Program-made: the position numbers and the translations under genes
In this document: one piece after another, positions 1 to 8,596 of the stretch
Layout of the letters: each line of letters starts with the position of its first letter
How positions within the stretch are numbered: the stretch's first letter is position 1
From: Candidatus Thiothrix anitrata
GTDB lineage: Bacteria > Pseudomonadota > Gammaproteobacteria > Thiotrichales > Thiotrichaceae
Direction: 5' to 3'
Length of the DNA stretch: 64,000 bases
Assembly: GCF_017901155.1 (NCBI RefSeq)
Contig: NZ_CP072800.1
Location: 3,313,283-3,377,282, forward strand
The notes under the pieces: generated by a model
Database searches by the model: none
The model's input: the letters and a program-made list of their open reading frames with translations, nothing else
Told to the model about the DNA's origin: nothing

Positions 1-191
1 GCCCGGATGTACGCCTGACCTTGGCGGAGCAACAGGCAATTTTGCTGTTTGCGCAACGCAGCACCACGCTCGCACCTGCACGGCTGGAGGAATTGGCAGG
101 CATGACCGGGACATTGGTTCCGCCACAACAAAACGCGACCCAGTGGTTACACGGCATTGCCGCATGGTTAGGCGGGGGAAGTAAGGCATGA
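1..191 (+). CDS. RDD-family membrane protein, C-terminal end (partial)
   Basis: An open frame enters from the left edge and stops at the TGA ending at 191. The 62 or so residues seen include TLAEQQAILLFAQR and end in GIAAWLGGG, a tail I associate with RDD-family membrane proteins encoded next to SpoIIM/DUF4129/MoxR/DUF58 genes. The stop overlaps the next start as ATGA, so the two genes are translationally coupled. The membrane part lies outside the window, so the family call rests mainly on the gene neighbourhood and the short tail. Confidence 0.5.
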   Translation, partial: PDVRLTLAEQQAILLFAQRSTTLAPARLEELAGMTGTLVPPQQNATQWLHGIAAWLGGGSKA

Positions 192-1183
192 AGCAAGACC
201 AGTTTATTGCAAATTACCAACCGTTGTGGACAGCACTGACAGCTTGGTTGGATTACCAGCAGCTCAGTAAAAAACAACGTGAAAAGCAAGGATTAAGTGA
301 ACCCGCGTTGGATTTTCCGCAAACCTACCGCCAAATTTGCCACCACCTTGCCTTAGCGCAATCACGCATGTATAGCCCGCTGTTGATTGGGCAATTGAAT
401 GATTTGGTGATTCGCGGACATAACCAGTTATACGGCGCACGTTTACAGTTTTTACATCGGTTCGCAGCGTTTTACCTACGGGATTTGCCACAGTTGGTAA
501 GGCGTTCCTACTGGGCAGTATTGTTGTCCGGCTTGCTGTTTTTCGGCAGTTTTTTTGCAATGTTAATTGCGATTCAGGTAGAGCCAGAATTGGTTTACAG
601 CGTCGTGAGCGGGGAACAGGTCGCTGGTATGGAGGCCATGTACGACCCGGAGCGCACCACGCGCTTCGGACGCGAACGCGAAGCCGATAGTGATGTATTT
701 ATGTTCGGGTTTTATATCCGCAATAATACCGGGATCGGTTTTCAGGTGTTCGCAGGAGGGATGTTATTTGGCTTGGGCAGTGTGTTTTTCTTGCTATTCA
801 ATGGCTTAACCATTGGTGCGGTAGCGGGACATTTGACTCACCTCGGCTATATTGAAACCTTTTGGGGCTTTGTGGCGGGGCATAGCGCGTTTGAATTAAC
901 CGCTATTGTTTTGGCAGGGGCGGCAGGCTTCAAATTGGCGCAGGCATTAATCATGCCGGGGCGTAAATCACGCTTATTGGCGTTACGGGATAACAGTCAG
1001 GTGGCCATTCAAATCGTGTACGGTGCGGCGACCTTATTCATTATGGCGGCCTTCGTGGAGGCTTTTTGGTCGTCGCAAGTGTGGATTCCGGTCACTATTA
1101 AATACACCGTGGGCATTGTGTTATGGGTGTTAGTCATCGCTTATTTCACCTTGGTTGGGCGGGAGCAGGCGCGTGCAACTTAA
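188..1183 (+). CDS. SpoIIM-like (stage II sporulation protein M/DUF95) membrane protein
   Basis: This 331-residue protein has a soluble N-terminal third followed by several hydrophobic segments: about residues 108-130, then a Gly-rich pair from about 180 to 225, and three more to the C-terminus. The stretch GGMLFGLGSVFFLLFNGL followed by GHSAFELTAI is typical of the SpoIIM/DUF95 family, which non-sporulating bacteria also carry. It sits between an RDD gene and a DUF4129 gene in a six-gene block. The ATG overlaps the upstream stop. The role of this block in gram-negatives is not established; a membrane or envelope chaperone system with MoxR is the usual guess. Confidence 0.8.
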   Translation: MKQDQFIANYQPLWTALTAWLDYQQLSKKQREKQGLSEPALDFPQTYRQICHHLALAQSRMYSPLLIGQLNDLVIRGHNQLYGARLQFLHRFAAFYLRDLPQLVRRSYWAVLLSGLLFFGSFFAMLIAIQVEPELVYSVVSGEQVAGMEAMYDPERTTRFGREREADSDVFMFGFYIRNNTGIGFQVFAGGMLFGLGSVFFLLFNGLTIGAVAGHLTHLGYIETFWGFVAGHSAFELTAIVLAGAAGFKLAQALIMPGRKSRLLALRDNSQVAIQIVYGAATLFIMAAFVEAFWSSQVWIPVTIKYTVGIVLWVLVIAYFTLVGREQARAT

Positions 1184-2696
1184 TGATATTACTACTCAGA
1201 TTCGCTTGCGTTCGGCATGGGAAGCTGCCGATTTAGGGCTGACAATGGTGCAGCACAATTGGCGGCTGATTTATCTCATTTGGACATTCTTGCTACTCAG
1301 TTTCGGACTATTGGCGTGGGTATTGCTTCCGGTTGATTACCTGATTTACGCGCCTATGTTGGTGTGGTGGTTTAAACCCGTGTTTGATCGTGTGTTATTA
1401 TTTATTCTCAGCCAGCAACTGTTCGCGCAAACGCTATCAGCGGCGCAAGTGATGAGTGCCCTGCCCGGTTTATTGCGTCATACCGGGGTGTTCAGTGCGC
1501 TGACTTGGCGGCGTTTTTCATTGTCACGGGGTTTTAATTTACCAATTTGGCAACTGGAGCAATTACGCGGTGAGCCACGTAAACAGCGTCAGCAGTTATT
1601 GCACCAGCAAACGCACGGGCACGCAGTGTGGTTGACTGTCGCTTGTGTGCATCTGGAATACGTGGTGATCTTTAGCCTTTACGCGTTGGTGGTGTGGCTT
1701 GACCCGAACGATTATGCGTGGGACTACCTGACCGGCATCTTCGCTAATGCCTTTGATGATGAGGTTTTGTATTGGGGTGCGTTGATTTATTTCGTGGTGT
1801 GGCTCACTAGTGTTTGGTTGATTGAACCACTGTATGTCGCTGCCAGTTTCAGCCTGTATCTCAACCGGCGCACACATTTAGAGGCGTGGGATATTGAACT
1901 GGCGTTTCGCAAACTCGCTGAACGTTTGCGCCAGTTAGCCCCATCAGTGTTGGGTTTGCTGCTCGTGATGGTTTGTGGATTCGCCACCCTAACGCCCGCA
2001 CCGCTATGGGCAGACTCGGCAACGGACAAAGAAAGTGTTGCCGCCACGCGCTTACATGGCGATGAAGCACGTGCCCAAATCGAAGTCATTATGCAGCGGA
2101 ATGAGTTTTCTCAGGTGCGTAAAGTCGAGCGGTGGACTGCCCGCGAAACCGATGAGGAAGAAATTGACACCAGCGAGTGGCTGAAATCATTGCAAGCGAT
2201 TACCGCCAGCGTCATGAAAATCGCGTTGTGGATTGCGGTGGTCATTTTGGTATTGGTAGGCATTGCTTACCGGCGGCAATTACTGGCCTTGTTGAAACCG
2301 TTACAAACCAAAACCCATGCACCGCCGCCACCGGATATTTTATTTGGTATGGATATTCGTCCTGAATCGTTACCGGATGATATTGCGGCTGCCAGCCAGC
2401 GATTGTGGGAGAATGGGCAGCACCGCGAGGCTTTGAGTTTGTTGTATCGTGCCGCACTAATGCGTTTAACCAGACATGATAAGATTGCCATCCTCGACAG
2501 CCACACCGAAGGCGATATTCTCGGCCTTGCCCGCAGCGTATTAAGCAAACCACGCCTGATCTGGTTAACTGCTCTAACTGGAGCTTGGCAGCAAGTGGCT
2601 TACGCGCACCGGACTCCAGCCGATGCGAAAGTGTTACCCTTGATGCGTGATTGGCAAGCCTTCAGCACCGAACCGCTGGCGGAGGCAACCCCATGA
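1173..2696 (+). CDS. DUF4129 domain-containing membrane protein
   Basis: I start this 507-residue protein at GTG 1173, inside the end of the SpoIIM gene, because a GGGAG/CAGG ribosome site lies just upstream; a TTG at 1155 is possible but poorer. Hydrophobic segments occur near residues 30-75, 165-220 and 260-280, with another around 350-370. A C-terminal soluble domain contains ASQRLWENGQHREALSLLYRAAL, the DUF4129 signature. It is the fourth gene of the RDD-SpoIIM-DUF4129-DUF4350-MoxR-DUF58 block and overlaps the next gene as ATGA. Its biochemical function is unknown. Confidence 0.75.
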   Translation: MQLNDITTQIRLRSAWEAADLGLTMVQHNWRLIYLIWTFLLLSFGLLAWVLLPVDYLIYAPMLVWWFKPVFDRVLLFILSQQLFAQTLSAAQVMSALPGLLRHTGVFSALTWRRFSLSRGFNLPIWQLEQLRGEPRKQRQQLLHQQTHGHAVWLTVACVHLEYVVIFSLYALVVWLDPNDYAWDYLTGIFANAFDDEVLYWGALIYFVVWLTSVWLIEPLYVAASFSLYLNRRTHLEAWDIELAFRKLAERLRQLAPSVLGLLLVMVCGFATLTPAPLWADSATDKESVAATRLHGDEARAQIEVIMQRNEFSQVRKVERWTARETDEEEIDTSEWLKSLQAITASVMKIALWIAVVILVLVGIAYRRQLLALLKPLQTKTHAPPPPDILFGMDIRPESLPDDIAAASQRLWENGQHREALSLLYRAALMRLTRHDKIAILDSHTEGDILGLARSVLSKPRLIWLTALTGAWQQVAYAHRTPADAKVLPLMRDWQAFSTEPLAEATP

Positions 2697-3721
2697 AAGC
2701 CCAACGCATTGCTCTCGGTTTGTTGGGCATTTTAGTGCTGGTCGGCTTAACCTTAAGCTTTTTAAATACTTTTGAACTCAAGGAAAGCGAAGAGCACGTG
2801 GGTTTTAAAGGTGAGGCCAAAACCAACAACCTATTTGCTGCACGTTTATTGCTCCACAGCATGGGTGTTCCTGCGCAACGCCAAGATCGTTTAAGCACAC
2901 TGCCCGACACGGACACGGTATTGATCATCAATACTCAACGTTACACGCTGTCTTCACAAAAAATCGAGGCGTTGTTGGCATGGGTCGAACGTGGTGGTCA
3001 CTTAATCACGCGTGCTCGCACTGACGAAAGCAGCTCAAACCTTTACAGTGATGACACAGAAGACGAGGACGCAACCAAACCGCGCACCACCGAGCCTAAA
3101 ACCGATCCGTTACAAAGCGCGTTGGGCATTACGCTTGGGGAAAACATTATCCCCGAAGAGGATGACTTACCGTTATCTGTGGTGCGCACTGATTACTCAA
3201 AAGTCTTGGAGGTTGATCCGGGATTCTTTGACGCGCTGGAAACAACCGCTGCGGTGCAACATCAACAAACCTACCAAAACGATGCGTGGCTGCTAGAAAT
3301 CAAACGCGGAGCAGGCTTAATCACCTTGGCTGCCAATCTTGATTTTATCGAAAATCCTGCGATTGACGACTACGACCATGCTGAATTTTTCTGGCACTTG
3401 ATACACAGCTTACATCCGCAACCGCAAAACGTGTGGTTGATACATCAAGACGATTTACCGCCGTTATGGGCACTGTTGTGGGAACGCGCATGGCCACTGT
3501 TATTAACGCTAGGGGTAGCGATTCCGCTGGGAATTTTGGCATTAAGTCCTCGCTTTGGCCCCTTGCAGCAAACCCCGTCACTCGGACGGCGACGCATTTT
3601 GGAACACATTCACGCCAGCGGACGTTTTATGTGGAAACGTCACCAGCAAGGCGACACCCAATACCCAGCATTTACCGATGCTGTTAAACAACTTTCACCC
3701 AAGCCCAAAGATACGCCATGA
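2693..3721 (+). CDS. DUF4350 domain-containing protein
   Basis: The ATG at 2693 overlaps the DUF4129 stop and follows a GGAGG, giving 342 residues. An N-terminal membrane anchor (about residues 5-24) precedes a DUF4350-type region: FAARLLLHSMGVPAQ, then TVLIINTQRYTL and LLAWVERGGHLI, the pattern of a Rossmann-like GATase-related domain. An acidic low-complexity stretch (about residues 118-140) follows. A second membrane segment lies near 285-305, preceding a basic cytoplasmic tail. It is coupled to the MoxR gene by an ATGA overlap. A periplasmic or extracytoplasmic domain held by two membrane segments is inferred. Confidence 0.7.
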   Translation: MKAQRIALGLLGILVLVGLTLSFLNTFELKESEEHVGFKGEAKTNNLFAARLLLHSMGVPAQRQDRLSTLPDTDTVLIINTQRYTLSSQKIEALLAWVERGGHLITRARTDESSSNLYSDDTEDEDATKPRTTEPKTDPLQSALGITLGENIIPEEDDLPLSVVRTDYSKVLEVDPGFFDALETTAAVQHQQTYQNDAWLLEIKRGAGLITLAANLDFIENPAIDDYDHAEFFWHLIHSLHPQPQNVWLIHQDDLPPLWALLWERAWPLLLTLGVAIPLGILALSPRFGPLQQTPSLGRRRILEHIHASGRFMWKRHQQGDTQYPAFTDAVKQLSPKPKDTP

Positions 3722-4692
3722 ACGATACTATTCTAACACTGGAACAGGCCAGCGCACTCGCTGAAACCATCCGCCGCGAAATCAGCAAAGCCTTGATTGG
3801 ACAAAAGCGCGTGGTCGCTGAAACCCTGATTGCGTTACTCGCAGGCGGGCACGTGCTGATCGAAGGTGTTCCCGGTCTTGGTAAAACCCTGTTGGTACGT
3901 GCGTTAGCACAAACCATTTCCGGTCAATTTGCCCGCATCCAGTTCACCCCGGATTTAATGCCTGCCGACATTAGCGGACACGTGTTATTTGACATGCAAA
4001 ACCAGACATTCAACGTGCGCAAAGGGCCGGTGTTCACCAACCTATTGCTGGCTGATGAAATCAATCGCGCCCCTGCGAAAACCCAGTCGGCATTGCTGGA
4101 AGTGATGCAAGAACAGCAAGTGACCATTGAAGGCAAGCCCTACCCCGTACCGCTGCCATTTATGACGCTGGCAACCCAAAACCCGCTGGAACAAGAAGGC
4201 ACGTACCCCTTGCCCGAAGCGCAACTTGACCGTTTCCTGCTGAAAATTTTTATTGAATACCCCACTTTGGAAGAAGAAGCCGAAATGGTCACGGTGGTAA
4301 CAGATCACCAAATAGGCGACCGTTTCAACCTCAATAAGCTGCAACCCGTGGCCTCACCCGTACAAGTATTAGCAATGCAAGCAATCACTGCAACACTAGC
4401 GGTGGATGTGACGGTGCTGGATTACGCGGTGCGGATTACCCGCGCCACCCGCCACTGGCAAGGGTTGCGCTTTGGTGCAGGGCCACGTGGCAGCATTGCG
4501 CTGATCAGAGCGGCACGGGCGAATGCCTTACTTGCCGGACGCGACTTTGTTGACCCGGATGATATTAAACAGGTGTGTTTGCCGGTATTGCGTCACCGGG
4601 TTTCGCTTGCCCCCGAAATGGAGCTGGAAGGCTATACCGCCGACCATTTGCTCACCGCCATTTTGGAAAAAACCGAAGCACCACGCCGATGA
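3718..4692 (+). CDS. MoxR-family AAA+ ATPase
   Basis: This 324-residue AAA+ ATPase has Walker A GVPGLGKT near residues 45-52, a Walker B-type LLADEINRAPAKTQSALLEVM, sensor region MTLATQNPLEQEGTYPLPEAQLDRF, and the C-terminal lid with FGAGPRGSIALIRAARA. MoxR ATPases act as chaperones for assembly or metal insertion of partner proteins, commonly with VWA or DUF58 proteins encoded next door. The ATG overlaps the upstream stop and the gene overlaps the DUF58 gene by ATGA. All expected motifs are intact and the length is normal for the family. Confidence 0.93.
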   Translation: MNDTILTLEQASALAETIRREISKALIGQKRVVAETLIALLAGGHVLIEGVPGLGKTLLVRALAQTISGQFARIQFTPDLMPADISGHVLFDMQNQTFNVRKGPVFTNLLLADEINRAPAKTQSALLEVMQEQQVTIEGKPYPVPLPFMTLATQNPLEQEGTYPLPEAQLDRFLLKIFIEYPTLEEEAEMVTVVTDHQIGDRFNLNKLQPVASPVQVLAMQAITATLAVDVTVLDYAVRITRATRHWQGLRFGAGPRGSIALIRAARANALLAGRDFVDPDDIKQVCLPVLRHRVSLAPEMELEGYTADHLLTAILEKTEAPRR

Positions 4693-5996
4693 TTTTGCCA
4701 GCGCGTCACTTATTTTATGTGCTAGGCGGTAATGCAGTCATCGCATTGCTTGCCACGATCAATCCCGCTTGGATAGCGGCTTGGTATGCCAGTGTCGGGG
4801 TAAGTCTGTTGCTGGCTTTTATTGATATGCTGCGGGTGGTCACTGAACCCGTGCCGAAAGCGCAACGCTTTGTGCCGCATTCGCTGCCGTTGGGGGTGAA
4901 ACGCAGTATCCGTTTGCACTTACACAATCGCAGCACACGTTCGCTGACATTGTGGCTGTACGATCATTTTCCGTGCGAAACCAGCGTCGAAGGCTTTCCG
5001 TTACGTCTGTCTGTAGCGGCGGATACGTTTGCGGAACCGCTGTACAACGTGACTGCTAATGAACGCGGCAAACTGCACTTTCCCGGCCTGCAATTGCGCG
5101 TGTTATCGCCTTGGCAACTGTGGTGGCACGATGTCACTTTGCCGGTGCAATCCGAGGTCAAGGTTTACCCCAACTTTGCGGCGGTGGCGCAATACGCGCT
5201 GCTGGCTACTGACAACCACCTCAGCCATATGGGGATTATGAAAAAACGGCGGCGCGGCGAAGGGCAAGATTTCCACCAACTGCGCGAATACCGGGCAGGT
5301 GACAGTTTGCGCCAAATCGACTGGAAAGCCAGTGCACGAATGCACAAAGCCATTTCCCGCGAATACCAAGATGAACGCGATCAGGAAGTCATTTTCATGC
5401 TAGATTGCGGGCATCGGATGATGGCAAAAGACGATGCGTTATCGCACTTTGATCACACCTTAAACGCGATTTTGCTACTGACTTATGTGGCATTACGTCA
5501 AGGTGATGCGGTGGGTTTGGGAAGTTTTGCCGGTGCGAATCGCTGGCTGCCTGCGCACAAAGGGCAACACAATGTGCAGCACATGCTGAATGCCTTGTAT
5601 GATTTGCAACCTACCGCGCAAGCACCGGATTATGCGCAAGCCGCGACCGAATTATTGGTGCGTCAAAAGAAACGCGCACTGGTGATTTTGCTGACGAACT
5701 TACGCGATGAAGACACTGACGATTTGTTGCCTGCGTTGCATTTATTGCGTACCCGCCATTTGGTGTTACTGGCAAGTATGCGCGAACAGGCATTGGATAG
5801 CGCGTTGGGCGCACCCGTGGATAATACCGAAGACGCGTTGCATAAAGCCGCGACTCAGCACTATTTACGCACTCGCGAAGCGACGCTGGAGCGTATCCGC
5901 GTCGCTGGCATTCGCTGTTTGGATGTCACCCCGCACGCCATGTCGGTCGGACTGATTAATCATTACCTCGACATTAAACGCAGTGCGGTGTTGTAA
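4689..5996 (+). CDS. DUF58 domain-containing protein
   Basis: Starting at ATG 4689, which overlaps the MoxR stop, the protein has 435 residues. Two N-terminal membrane segments (about 8-60) precede a beta-rich region. The DUF58 signature RGEGQDFHQLREYRAGD plus IDWKASAR follows, then a VWA-like part with FMLDCGHRM. DUF58 proteins pair with MoxR ATPases in many bacteria. This is the last gene of the six-gene block; the next gene lies on the other strand. A longer upstream reading of the same frame runs back into moxR and is rejected because the ATGA junction matches the pattern of the preceding genes. Confidence 0.88.
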   Translation: MILPARHLFYVLGGNAVIALLATINPAWIAAWYASVGVSLLLAFIDMLRVVTEPVPKAQRFVPHSLPLGVKRSIRLHLHNRSTRSLTLWLYDHFPCETSVEGFPLRLSVAADTFAEPLYNVTANERGKLHFPGLQLRVLSPWQLWWHDVTLPVQSEVKVYPNFAAVAQYALLATDNHLSHMGIMKKRRRGEGQDFHQLREYRAGDSLRQIDWKASARMHKAISREYQDERDQEVIFMLDCGHRMMAKDDALSHFDHTLNAILLLTYVALRQGDAVGLGSFAGANRWLPAHKGQHNVQHMLNALYDLQPTAQAPDYAQAATELLVRQKKRALVILLTNLRDEDTDDLLPALHLLRTRHLVLLASMREQALDSALGAPVDNTEDALHKAATQHYLRTREATLERIRVAGIRCLDVTPHAMSVGLINHYLDIKRSAVL

Positions 5997-5999
5997 GGT

Positions 6000-6431
6000 T
6001 TATTTCATTGCGGCTTGTACTTCGCGCACCGTGGGGTACAAGTGCTCCACTTCATCCTCAATCCGGCTCAGCACTAGTTGGAACATTTCACGGGTATCTT
6101 TAGTAAATTGTTCGTAGTCATTGATACGTAATTCATGGCTACGACTCCATTTTTTTAGGTATTGCCCAAATACGCGCTTGATTTCCCCTGAACCCGACAA
6201 AAACTTGTTCGCTGTTTGACGCACACGTTGGTCACTGTGCAACAACATGGACTGGTACAACTCACGCTCTTCCAAATCCAAGTGTTCCTTTACCCGATCC
6301 ACATAGGTAAAAAACAGCTTGGTAACTACGCGTGTATCCCACACGGAACGATCGCTAATTAATAAACACAGTACGTTGGATAATTCGGTAATAGTGTCGT
6401 TTTGTTGGTTAAGTTCGGTAAATGAAACCAT
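6000..6431 (-). CDS. Hemerythrin-like (HHE) protein
   Basis: This 143-residue, largely helical protein has hemerythrin-like metal-ligand patterns: HLDLEERELY near residues 50-59 and EDEVEHLYPTV near 126-135, with a further His at about 99. Hemerythrin-like proteins bind O2 or NO at a di-iron site, or act as sensors or iron carriers. Not all canonical ligands are obvious, so the di-iron site could be partial. An FNR/DNR-type palindrome lies about 90 bp upstream (6519-6534), which suggests control by oxygen or nitric oxide. It converges with the DUF58 gene, with only three bases between them. Confidence 0.65.
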   Translation of the reverse strand: MVSFTELNQQNDTITELSNVLCLLISDRSVWDTRVVTKLFFTYVDRVKEHLDLEERELYQSMLLHSDQRVRQTANKFLSGSGEIKRVFGQYLKKWSRSHELRINDYEQFTKDTREMFQLVLSRIEDEVEHLYPTVREVQAAMK

Positions 6432-6518
6432 GTGGTGTCGCCTTTCATCAGTTTTTTCATCGGTTTTGAATACCCGTCAGGTATGCGGACTAGATTAACG
6501 ATTTCGCTCCAAAATCGG

Positions 6519-6534
6519 CTTGACAAATATCAAG
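6519..6534. promoter_or_regulatory. FNR/DNR-type binding site
   Basis: The sequence CTTGACAAATATCAAG contains TTGA-N6-TCAA; TTGAC-N4-ATCAA differs at one base from the FNR/Anr consensus TTGAT-N4-ATCAA. It lies 88 bp upstream of the hemerythrin-like start (6431) and about 160 bp upstream of mscL on the other strand. Placement fits control of the hemerythrin-like gene. No matching -10/-35 pair was resolved. Confidence 0.5.
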
Positions 6535-6694
6535 TCAAACGTAGCCTAGATGTCAATCACGCAGAAGTGGGCGTTTATCGTTTAAATAGCCGACTTGAAC
6601 CATAATATTCAGGCAAAATTCCACGGCTAGACTAAATTTACGGTGCGATAGCGTATGTTTTCCCAAATTTACAGAAATAATATGGAGATTAAAA

Positions 6695-7108
6695 ATGAGC
6701 TTAATTAGTGAATTCAAAGAATTTGCCATGAAAGGTAACGTCGTAGACCTAGCTGTTGGTGTCATTATTGGTGCCGCTTTTGGCAAGATAGTTTCGGCTT
6801 TTGTCGATGGTATTGTTATGCCACTATTAGGTTTGCTAATGGGTGGTGTTGACTTCAGTAAATTAGGTGTAGTGTTGAAAGCGGGCGACCCTGCCGCTGT
6901 ACCGCCGATTCCTGATTTGATATTGGGCTATGGCGCGTTCATTCAAACCATGTTTGACTTTATCATTGTAGCCTTTGCTATCTTCATTGCGATTAAAGTC
7001 ATGAACAAACTCAAGCGCAAGGAAGAAGCCGCACCTGAAGCTCCACCAGCACCGTCTGACGAAACGGTATTGTTAAGTGAGATTCGTGATTTATTGAAGA
7101 ATAAGTAA
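6695..7108 (+). CDS. mscL: Large-conductance mechanosensitive channel MscL
   Basis: The 137 residues match the length of E. coli MscL and carry its hallmarks: the N-terminal helix [23 protein letters not shown]1 with [16 protein letters not shown], a periplasmic loop, TM2 (about residues 75-98) and the charged C-terminal bundle ending in [12 protein letters not shown]. The homopentameric inner-membrane channel opens under osmotic downshock and releases small solutes. TATGGAG lies upstream as ribosome site. It stands alone between a divergent hemerythrin-like gene and creD. Confidence 0.97.
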   Translation: MSLISEFKEFAMKGNVVDLAVGVIIGAAFGKIVSAFVDGIVMPLLGLLMGGVDFSKLGVVLKAGDPAAVPPIPDLILGYGAFIQTMFDFIIVAFAIFIAIKVMNKLKRKEEAAPEAPPAPSDETVLLSEIRDLLKNK

Positions 7109-7225
7109 CGGTAACACTACAAATAGAAGGGTGTGTCATACGACATTACCCCTCCTTCTGGAAAATCGTCGATAACTGGCTGACATGCTATCATTAACCT
7201 GACTCGAACAAGGATCATCGCAGGC

Positions 7226-8596
7226 ATGTCTGAACAAATCCCCCCTTACTCAAGCTCACCCCGCTATTTGTACACGCTGTTTCACTCGTTGGGGTTTCGT
7301 GCCATTAGCATCGCAGTCTTGACCCTGCTGATGCTGATCCCTTTGTTTATGGTGATGCAAGTCGTACAGGAACGGCAGGCATACCACAAAAATGTACTGG
7401 CGGAAGTCGCGGCAACTTGGGGACAACGCCAAACACTAATAGGCCCTGTATTGCTCGTGCCATATGTTGAGCATTTCACCAGTGTGGATACGGTAACGGA
7501 CAAAGACGGCGAATCCCGCATTGTCAGTAAAGACATTTACAAAGATCACATTGCAGTGCTATTGCCGGAAACCCTAGAAATCCGCGCTGATTTGGCACAG
7601 GAATACCGTCAGCGCGGCATTTACAATGCGCTGGTGTATAACGCGAATATCAGTGTTAATGGCACGTTTGACCATGCAGTGTTGCTAAAAGCCAGTGAAG
7701 GCGAACGCCGCCTCCAATGGGAAAAGGCTTATGTCATGTTTGGCATTGACGACCCCAAAGCCATTAGTAGCGCACCCGCGTTATTGTGGGGTGAAGAATC
7801 ACTTGCGTTAGAACCGGGCGCGGGAATGCCTAAATTGCTGGCAAACGGTTTCCATGCGTTACTGCCACCCGGCGAATACACGGACGGTGCTGCTCATCCC
7901 TTCAAACTCACCCTCAAATTGCATGGTAGTGATGGCCTATTTTTTGCCCCCGTGGGTAAAACCACCAAAGCTCGCATGAGTTCGGCTTGGACTACACCCA
8001 GCTTCCAAGGTGCATTATTCCCCAACACCCACGAAATCAACGCGCAAGGTTTTAACGCCGCATGGGATATTTCCCATTTAGTACGCAATTACCCACAATC
8101 GTGGATCGTATCCGACAATAAGACCCACGACTTGCGCAACTTCACCGCAGGAGTCAGCCTGTACGAAAGCTCATCGCTATACACTCAAGTCGACCGTGCG
8201 GTGAAATACGCCATTTTATTTGTGAGCTTGACGTTTTTGCTATTGTTTGCTTTTGAAATCAGCATGAAACGACGTTTGCACACGCTGCAATACGTGTTAG
8301 TGGGCTGTTCACTGGCATTGTTTTACCTAGTGTTATTGGCATTGGCGGAACATATCGGCTTTTTGTACGCTTATATTGCTGCCAGCAGCGTGACAGTATT
8401 GCCATTGACTTGGTATTTAGGCGCGATTTTACGCAATGCTTGGCGCACTATGAGCGTATTTACTGTGCTGGCATTACTGTATGGCTTGCTCTACCTGCTA
8501 TTGCAGATAGAGGATTACGCTTTACTGGTGGGTGTGGGCTTATTGGTCGGGGCAATGGGATTGATGATGCTCATCACCCGGCGTTTACCGAGCTGA
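7226..8596 (+). CDS. creD: CreD-family inner membrane protein
   Basis: This 456-residue protein has one N-terminal membrane helix (about 28-48), a large periplasmic domain containing RQTLIGPVLLVPY, and a C-terminal cluster of five or six helices starting near residue 330, the architecture of CreD (inner membrane protein, DUF4451-like). E. coli creD belongs to the CreBC regulon; no creB or creC is near here. AAGGATC precedes the ATG. It overlaps the convergent rhlB by 12 bp at the 3' end. Its molecular function is not established beyond envelope-linked phenotypes. Confidence 0.9.
   Translation: MSEQIPPYSSSPRYLYTLFHSLGFRAISIAVLTLLMLIPLFMVMQVVQERQAYHKNVLAEVAATWGQRQTLIGPVLLVPYVEHFTSVDTVTDKDGESRIVSKDIYKDHIAVLLPETLEIRADLAQEYRQRGIYNALVYNANISVNGTFDHAVLLKASEGERRLQWEKAYVMFGIDDPKAISSAPALLWGEESLALEPGAGMPKLLANGFHALLPPGEYTDGAAHPFKLTLKLHGSDGLFFAPVGKTTKARMSSAWTTPSFQGALFPNTHEINAQGFNAAWDISHLVRNYPQSWIVSDNKTHDLRNFTAGVSLYESSSLYTQVDRAVKYAILFVSLTFLLLFAFEISMKRRLHTLQYVLVGCSLALFYLVLLALAEHIGFLYAYIAASSVTVLPLTWYLGAILRNAWRTMSVFTVLALLYGLLYLLLQIEDYALLVGVGLLVGAMGLMMLITRRLPS

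Noticed and set aside
6695-6786. Minus-strand frame (6553-6786) over the mscL start
   Set aside because: Overlaps the well-supported mscL start and its ribosome site; no conserved motif.
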